From: Symbiodinium sp. CCMP2592
Lineage: Eukaryota; Sar; Dinophyceae; Suessiales; Symbiodiniaceae
Direction: 5' to 3'
Length of the DNA: 64,000 nt
Assembly (NCBI GenBank): GCA_905221615.1
Contig: CAJNDT010000964.1
Span: 1 to 64,000 of the forward strand
The position numbers and the translations under genes were made by a program. The notes below the pieces were generated by a model that worked only from the letters and a program-made list of their open reading frames with translations, searched no databases and was not told the origin of the DNA. Positions 60,005 through 64,000 of this stretch are shown here, one piece after another; the stretch's first letter is position 1, and the number at the start of each line of letters is the position of its first letter.

Positions 60005-63000
60005 AGCACGTGGTGGCACCTGCTGGGGGCGCGGGTGCCAGGAACCGTTTTCCAGCCCCCCATGGCCCGGATGGATCTAAGGTTGCCTGGGCCAGCAATT
60101 CAGGACTTGGTTCGCAGTCGAAGGGTTTTTTAAGTTTTGGGGGCAGCGATAGGCATAGAGACCTTTTTCCTTTGCCCCACATTGCCGAGCGAGCTCCTGC
60201 AGCGCAATCTTTGAGCTGTTCACAGAGACGTCGGGCTGCCCGCTTCAATGGCCGGGCTCGTATGGCAAATGACATCTTGGGCACCCTGAACGACATGTAT
60301 GCTCCAGCCGGGTCCTTATCGTGCACGACGGCCCCCCCGACTTCAGCCCAATCTGAGGTGCAGAGAGAGCTGTTAAGACAGGTGGGTTCGATCTCAAGTG
60401 ACATTCCTATGTACAGTGAGCGTGAGGCGACAAGAACGCTTCTGCAATCCAGCCTCTCCTACTCGGAGGAGGCACAAACGACAGTCCGTCCTTACAACCC
60501 CGACTTAGTCTCTCTGCCCAAGGTGGGGTCCAGCCCGCCTCCACTTCGGGACCTGGTGGACGACTTTGGTCGTGATATCTTGGAGGACCCGGTGGGGAAC
60601 ATGATGATCTCAGCCGATGAATGGGGCACGAAGGTAGAGAGTGGCAGCGTGGTGCAACCATACATGGACATCGTCCTAAAGAATGACAATGGAAAGTATG
60701 TGCAGTTTGTTCACAAGCTCTTCTTGGGGGGCATGATTTCTTTCACGGATAGCCCTCAGGACCTTATCACGCCCTTCTTTGTCGCAAAGAAAAGTGGCAA
60801 GCTCAGATTAGTTTTGGACTGCCGTGGTGTAAATCAGCGATTCAAGCAACCTCCCTCAATGATGATGGCGGCCGGAGCGTCGTGGGCACAGGTGGAAATT
60901 CCCAACAATGAGTCTCTCTATATTGCACAAAGTGATATCACAGACTATTTCTACTCCCTGGAACTACCCGGCGAACTTCGGTCGTATTTCAGTTTACCTG
61001 CCATTCCCTATGAGGCTTTGGATGCTTGGGGTGTTCCGGTCCAAGATCGCCCTCCTCATGGCCGCGAAGGACTGATCTTCCCAAGCTTCAGGGTCATCCC
61101 GATGGGTTGGAGCTGGGCCATGTATTGGGCTCAAAGAGTCCATCAGCTCCAAGCACTACGGGGTGCAGGTTTAACATCAGAGCGGCTGCTGGTCTCTGGC
61201 AAACCGGCGCCATCCTTAGAGGATGGCACGCCGTTGGTGATTGCATACGCCGATAACTTGAACATCGCGGGCACATGTCCAGAAAGGGTGCAAGCTGCGA
61301 AAGATGGTGCCGTATCACACCTTAGGTCCCTCGGGTTTGGCGTTCACGAAGAGCTTGATGCATGCACCTCAGCGGCTTCGCTGGGATTTATCGTGGACGG
61401 TGTGAGTGGCATCGTCAAGCCTGTTCCAGAAAAGGTCGGGCGAGTGATCGCTGCGTTCCGATGGCTGAGCAGGCGCCCCAGGGTGAACGGCAGGGCGATT
61501 GAGAAGCTGATCGGTCATGCGGTCCACTTCATGTTGCTTCGTCGGGAAATGTTGTCGTGCATGCGGAGCCTCTATGATTTTGTGCAGACCAGCTACCGCG
61601 CCAGGCGGCGACTTTGGAAGTCAGCTGCCCGTGAAGCGGGATGGGTAGCTAGTCTGTTGCAAGTTTGCCATGCTGACCTCCGGAGGGGTTGGGATGACCA
61701 GGTCACTAGTTCCGATGCCTCTTTGAGTGGAATGGCGGTCAGTTGCAGGCTTGCTGATTCAGAGGAGGTTGCACGGCTCTCGAGGCAACATGAGGGGTGG
61801 CGTTTCAAGACCAGAGATTTTTCGGCGCCCAGACAAAGAGCCTTGGGATCGGATGAGCCACTCGACCCGTTCAGCCATATTGACACAGTGAAGCCGAAAG
61901 CAGTGCTTCCAGAGGATCCTTTCGCCATTGATGCAGACTTCGCGGAGATTCCTGTATCATTCATGAATAGCTGTGATTGGCATGATTTATTCGCCGTCAG
62001 ATTTCAACATGCGGAGCCCATCACGGTTCTTGAGTCCAGAGGGGTCGTTGCGGCAATTAAGCACAAGCTCAGATTGGTCAGAAACTTCAGTAGACGGCAT
62101 CTTCATTTGAATGACAACTTGGCCAATGTGTTGTGCTGCGAGAAGGGACGATCGGCCTCGTTCCAAATGCTAGCTACCTGCCGCAAGCTGTGTGCGCTGC
62201 TAGTTGCAACTAACTGCAGTGTTTATCACCGCTGGATCCCCAGTGAACTAAATCCGTCAGATCATGCTTCGAGGAGATGGGAACATGAACGAAAAGGCCT
62301 CGAAGCGAGGTTCAAGCAAGAAGGTGGCCGACAACAATCCAGATCCGCAGGTTGCCAACTTGGAAGTGCCTTGTCTGAAGGCCGCCTCTCCAACATCAGG
62401 CACATCGCTGATGGATCGGCGAGCGACAGTTCGGCGAGCCTTGCAAGGAGCATCGAAGCCCGAGCGAGCCACGAAGAGACAGAAACTCATCGAGAAAAGC
62501 CAGCTGCCAAGGTTTCCGGGGCAGACGTTCTTGGAGCAAGCAGCAATCTCTGGACAAGTCGCACAGGACTATGCCCACAGGGTGGCTCAGTTTGCGAGGG
62601 CCATGATGATCCCAGATATTCATGTTCTGACCATGCCGAAGTTGGACGAGTACTTGAGCACATTTCTCAACAACATGTTTTCGGAAGGCGCCGACATTTC
62701 AGAAGGAAACAAGACCTTCGCCGCCGTGTTGGACGCCAGGCCAGGCTCTTCCCAAGCGGAACAGCTGCCGAGGTCGAGAAGATGCTTGAAGGGCTGGGTA
62801 AATCTGGATCCGGGGGCCACGCGACCACCGGTTCCATTTCAGCTGATAGCCCTGATCGTTGTCACTATGTTGCGACAAAGCATGGGCCAGGCCGCACTAC
62901 TCATCTTGATGATGTTCAGTGCTTATTTGCGGCCGGGGGAAGCGCTGTCACTTTGGGCAGAGGATGTAGTGTTCCCAACCAGGACGGTGAAATCCTTTGC

Positions 63001-64000
63001 GATCAATCTGCATCCCCTGGATCGTCTAGAATCCAGCAAAACAGGCCTTTCAGACGAGACTGTGCTGCTGGATTCCACAGTGCTTCCCCAGCTAGGTCCT
63101 ATGTTGGGGCGGTTAGCGAGACAGCGGAAAGGCAATCCTCTGTTCGACCTCGACTACGCCAAACTTCTAGCAGTATGGCATCAAGTGCTCCGCCAGCTCA
63201 ATCTGCCGCAAAACTTTGCGGTTCTTTATCAGATGAGGCACTCCGGTCCCAGCCACGACCGTCTGCACCAGCTAAGGACAGCTCTGGAGGTCAAGATGCG
63301 AGGACGTTGGGCCAGCGATGCCAGCGTCAAAAGGTACGAGGCCCACAGCAAGCTCTCTCTGGAATTTCAGCGTCTCCCAGACAGCATTCAGCGTGCGTCT
63401 CTGGAAGCCGAGAAGAGCCTGCCGTCCCTGATGGCAAAGTGTTCCTTTCGCATCTAGGATCCTCAGCTCCCTGGGTTATTGAACTCTTCGCTGGTGGTGC
63501 ACGGCTCTCCCACACTTGCTGGAAAGCTGGTTTCAATGCGCTAGCGGTTGATATTAACTTCAGTGCAGAATGTGATCTCCTCAGGCCTTCGGTGCAACAA
63601 CGATTGTTCCGATTCCTTAAAACCCATCGCATTGCATTGGTGTGGATCGGACTGCCGTGTACAACCTGGTCCAGAGCTAGGAAGCACGATAGCCTTGGGC
63701 CACCACCTCTGCGTGACGATGCTGATGGGTTGTGGGGTCTTCCTCATCTCTCCAGAAAGGACACAGACAAGGTGCAACAAAGCAATCTCCTCTTGCAGGT
63801 ATCATGTCACTTCATCCGGTACTGCTGTCAACACAATATCTGCTGGGCTCTTGAGAATCCCCGCTCGTCCCGAGTGTGGTTGACGCATTTGCTCTGCGAA
63901 CTCCGTCGGCATGCACACCTGGTTGAAGTCGACTTCTGTCAATACCGGCAGCCATGGAAAAAGCCCACACGGCTCCTTTCTGGGCCTTCAGCATGGCTAC
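60001..64000 (+). CDS. RT - RNase H - methyltransferase polyprotein of the DIRS-type element (partial)
   Basis: The frame is open for 1,333 codons to the window edge without a stop. RT: LRLVLDCRGVNQRF, IAQSDITDYFYSLEL with the catalytic Asp, IPMGWSWAMYWAQ, and the active-site box Y416-A-D-N419, where the usual second Asp is Asn. RNase H follows (VTSSDASLSGMAV, LESRGVVAAIKH, NDNLANVL, HRWIPSELNPSDHAS). Residues ~755-1150 share their DNA with the YR gene and look low-complexity in this frame. From residue 1159 a methyltransferase domain is clear: VIELFAGGARLSH (motif I), GLPC with C1220 then TTWSRAR, WALENPRSSRVW at ~1283, QYRQPWKKPTRL. Start: ATG overlapping the Gag stop. Confidence 0.85.
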   Translation, partial: MKHVVAPAGGAGARNRFPAPHGPDGSKVAWASNSGLGSQSKGFLSFGGSDRHRDLFPLPHIAERAPAAQSLSCSQRRRAARFNGRARMANDILGTLNDMYAPAGSLSCTTAPPTSAQSEVQRELLRQVGSISSDIPMYSEREATRTLLQSSLSYSEEAQTTVRPYNPDLVSLPKVGSSPPPLRDLVDDFGRDILEDPVGNMMISADEWGTKVESGSVVQPYMDIVLKNDNGKYVQFVHKLFLGGMISFTDSPQDLITPFFVAKKSGKLRLVLDCRGVNQRFKQPPSMMMAAGASWAQVEIPNNESLYIAQSDITDYFYSLELPGELRSYFSLPAIPYEALDAWGVPVQDRPPHGREGLIFPSFRVIPMGWSWAMYWAQRVHQLQALRGAGLTSERLLVSGKPAPSLEDGTPLVIAYADNLNIAGTCPERVQAAKDGAVSHLRSLGFGVHEELDACTSAASLGFIVDGVSGIVKPVPEKVGRVIAAFRWLSRRPRVNGRAIEKLIGHAVHFMLLRREMLSCMRSLYDFVQTSYRARRRLWKSAAREAGWVASLLQVCHADLRRGWDDQVTSSDASLSGMAVSCRLADSEEVARLSRQHEGWRFKTRDFSAPRQRALGSDEPLDPFSHIDTVKPKAVLPEDPFAIDADFAEIPVSFMNSCDWHDLFAVRFQHAEPITVLESRGVVAAIKHKLRLVRNFSRRHLHLNDNLANVLCCEKGRSASFQMLATCRKLCALLVATNCSVYHRWIPSELNPSDHASRRWEHERKGLEARFKQEGGRQQSRSAGCQLGSALSEGRLSNIRHIADGSASDSSASLARSIEARASHEETETHREKPAAKVSGADVLGASSNLWTSRTGLCPQGGSVCEGHDDPRYSCSDHAEVGRVLEHISQQHVFGRRRHFRRKQDLRRRVGRQARLFPSGTAAEVEKMLEGLGKSGSGGHATTGSISADSPDRCHYVATKHGPGRTTHLDDVQCLFAAGGSAVTLGRGCSVPNQDGEILCDQSASPGSSRIQQNRPFRRDCAAGFHSASPARSYVGAVSETAERQSSVRPRLRQTSSSMASSAPPAQSAAKLCGSLSDEALRSQPRPSAPAKDSSGGQDARTLGQRCQRQKVRGPQQALSGISASPRQHSACVSGSREEPAVPDGKVFLSHLGSSAPWVIELFAGGARLSHTCWKAGFNALAVDINFSAECDLLRPSVQQRLFRFLKTHRIALVWIGLPCTTWSRARKHDSLGPPPLRDDADGLWGLPHLSRKDTDKVQQSNLLLQVSCHFIRYCCQHNICWALENPRSSRVWLTHLLCELRRHAHLVEVDFCQYRQPWKKPTRLLSGPSAWL
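62264..63457 (+). CDS. Tyrosine recombinase of the DIRS-type element (overlapping gene)
   Basis: 397 codons from the ATG at 62,264, wholly within the RT-RNase H-methyltransferase ORF in the +1 frame. Catalytic pattern of DIRS recombinases: R223 in AYLRPGEAL, Lys in SSKTGLSD, H326 in MRHSGPSHD (the DIRS variant of HxxR), RGRW, and nucleophile Y358 in VKRYEAHS. The N-terminal ~90 residues are basic and may bind DNA. Expected role: integration of the circular cDNA. It stops before the methyltransferase motifs begin in the other frame, so the two conserved domains do not overlap. Confidence 0.87.
   Translation: MLRGDGNMNEKASKRGSSKKVADNNPDPQVANLEVPCLKAASPTSGTSLMDRRATVRRALQGASKPERATKRQKLIEKSQLPRFPGQTFLEQAAISGQVAQDYAHRVAQFARAMMIPDIHVLTMPKLDEYLSTFLNNMFSEGADISEGNKTFAAVLDARPGSSQAEQLPRSRRCLKGWVNLDPGATRPPVPFQLIALIVVTMLRQSMGQAALLILMMFSAYLRPGEALSLWAEDVVFPTRTVKSFAINLHPLDRLESSKTGLSDETVLLDSTVLPQLGPMLGRLARQRKGNPLFDLDYAKLLAVWHQVLRQLNLPQNFAVLYQMRHSGPSHDRLHQLRTALEVKMRGRWASDASVKRYEAHSKLSLEFQRLPDSIQRASLEAEKSLPSLMAKCSFRI

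Larger units (their letters stand above)
57759..64000 (+). mobile_element. DIRS-type YR retrotransposon, running off the right edge
   Basis: In order, all on the plus strand: two small ORFs, a Gag-like ORF (58,805-60,004), an RT-RNase H-methyltransferase ORF overlapping it by four bases (60,001 to beyond 64,000), and a tyrosine recombinase gene (62,264-63,457) encoded inside that ORF in another frame. RT-RNase H-methyltransferase overlapping YR is the classical DIRS-1 architecture. Both ends are unseen. It differs in gene order and recombinase motif from YR1 and YR2. Confidence 0.85.

Overview
This window looks like repeat-dominated dinoflagellate nuclear DNA (Symbiodiniaceae-like or a relative). 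The evidence is indirect: giant copia-type and tyrosine-recombinase (YR) retrotransposons nested in one another, Gag proteins with Gly-Lys repeats, spliced-leader-like motifs inside the element ends, plant-type telomere-like motifs, and no ordinary host gene that I can recognise. Nearly everything here is mobile or viral, in several age layers.

Region by region. From 1 to about 33,040 lies one very large copia-like element on the minus strand (Gag, protease, integrase, a methyltransferase-like domain, RT, RNase H, then a second ORF of more than 2,200 codons). It is broken by two YR retrotransposons on the plus strand, YR1 (351-9142) and YR2 (17138-25736), and by a small insertion of about 0.4 kb in the integrase. 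Both YR elements have the split-direct-repeat layout A1-genes-B1-A2-B2, nearly identical repeats and the gene order YR, Gag, Pol. Removing either one restores an open copia reading frame. A second, damaged copia copy (33,191-about 39,860, plus strand) sits head-to-head with the first across a GC-rich minisatellite.

From 41,590 to about 47,760 is a GC-rich, decayed viral block on the minus strand: an integrase fragment, a tail-fibre pseudogene with a C-terminal S74-type chaperone domain, a capsid-like pseudogene and a minor virion-like protein. It resembles a Polinton or Polinton-like virus remnant. It interrupts an unidentified plus-strand ORF (from 40,280) and abuts a zinc-ribbon/coiled-coil ORF. 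From 48,885 to 52,340 lie arrays of an AACCCAGGTT-type repeat that change orientation, around a quasi-palindrome. From 54,671 to 57,248 is a foldback element with arms of about 0.6 kb. From about 57.8 kb to the right edge is a DIRS-type retrotransposon: small ORFs including a membrane protein, a Gag-like ORF, an RT-RNase H-methyltransferase ORF still open at the window end, and a YR gene encoded wholly inside that ORF in another frame.

The most notable system is the Pol of YR1 and YR2. A SAM-methyltransferase-like domain is followed by a region with the HxD...H...R signature of Fe(II)/2-oxoglutarate dioxygenases, then RT and RNase H. Pol lies in the Gag frame behind a single UGA-C stop, which suggests stop-codon readthrough. 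Methyltransferase-like modules also occur in the copia Pol and in the DIRS element, each at a different position, so DNA- or RNA-modifying functions recur across unrelated retroelements here. The copia element also carries a large extra ORF with motifs of a Tpt1/KptA-like ADP-ribosyltransferase fold, a Cys-rich zinc domain, an endonuclease/exonuclease/phosphatase domain and a membrane segment.
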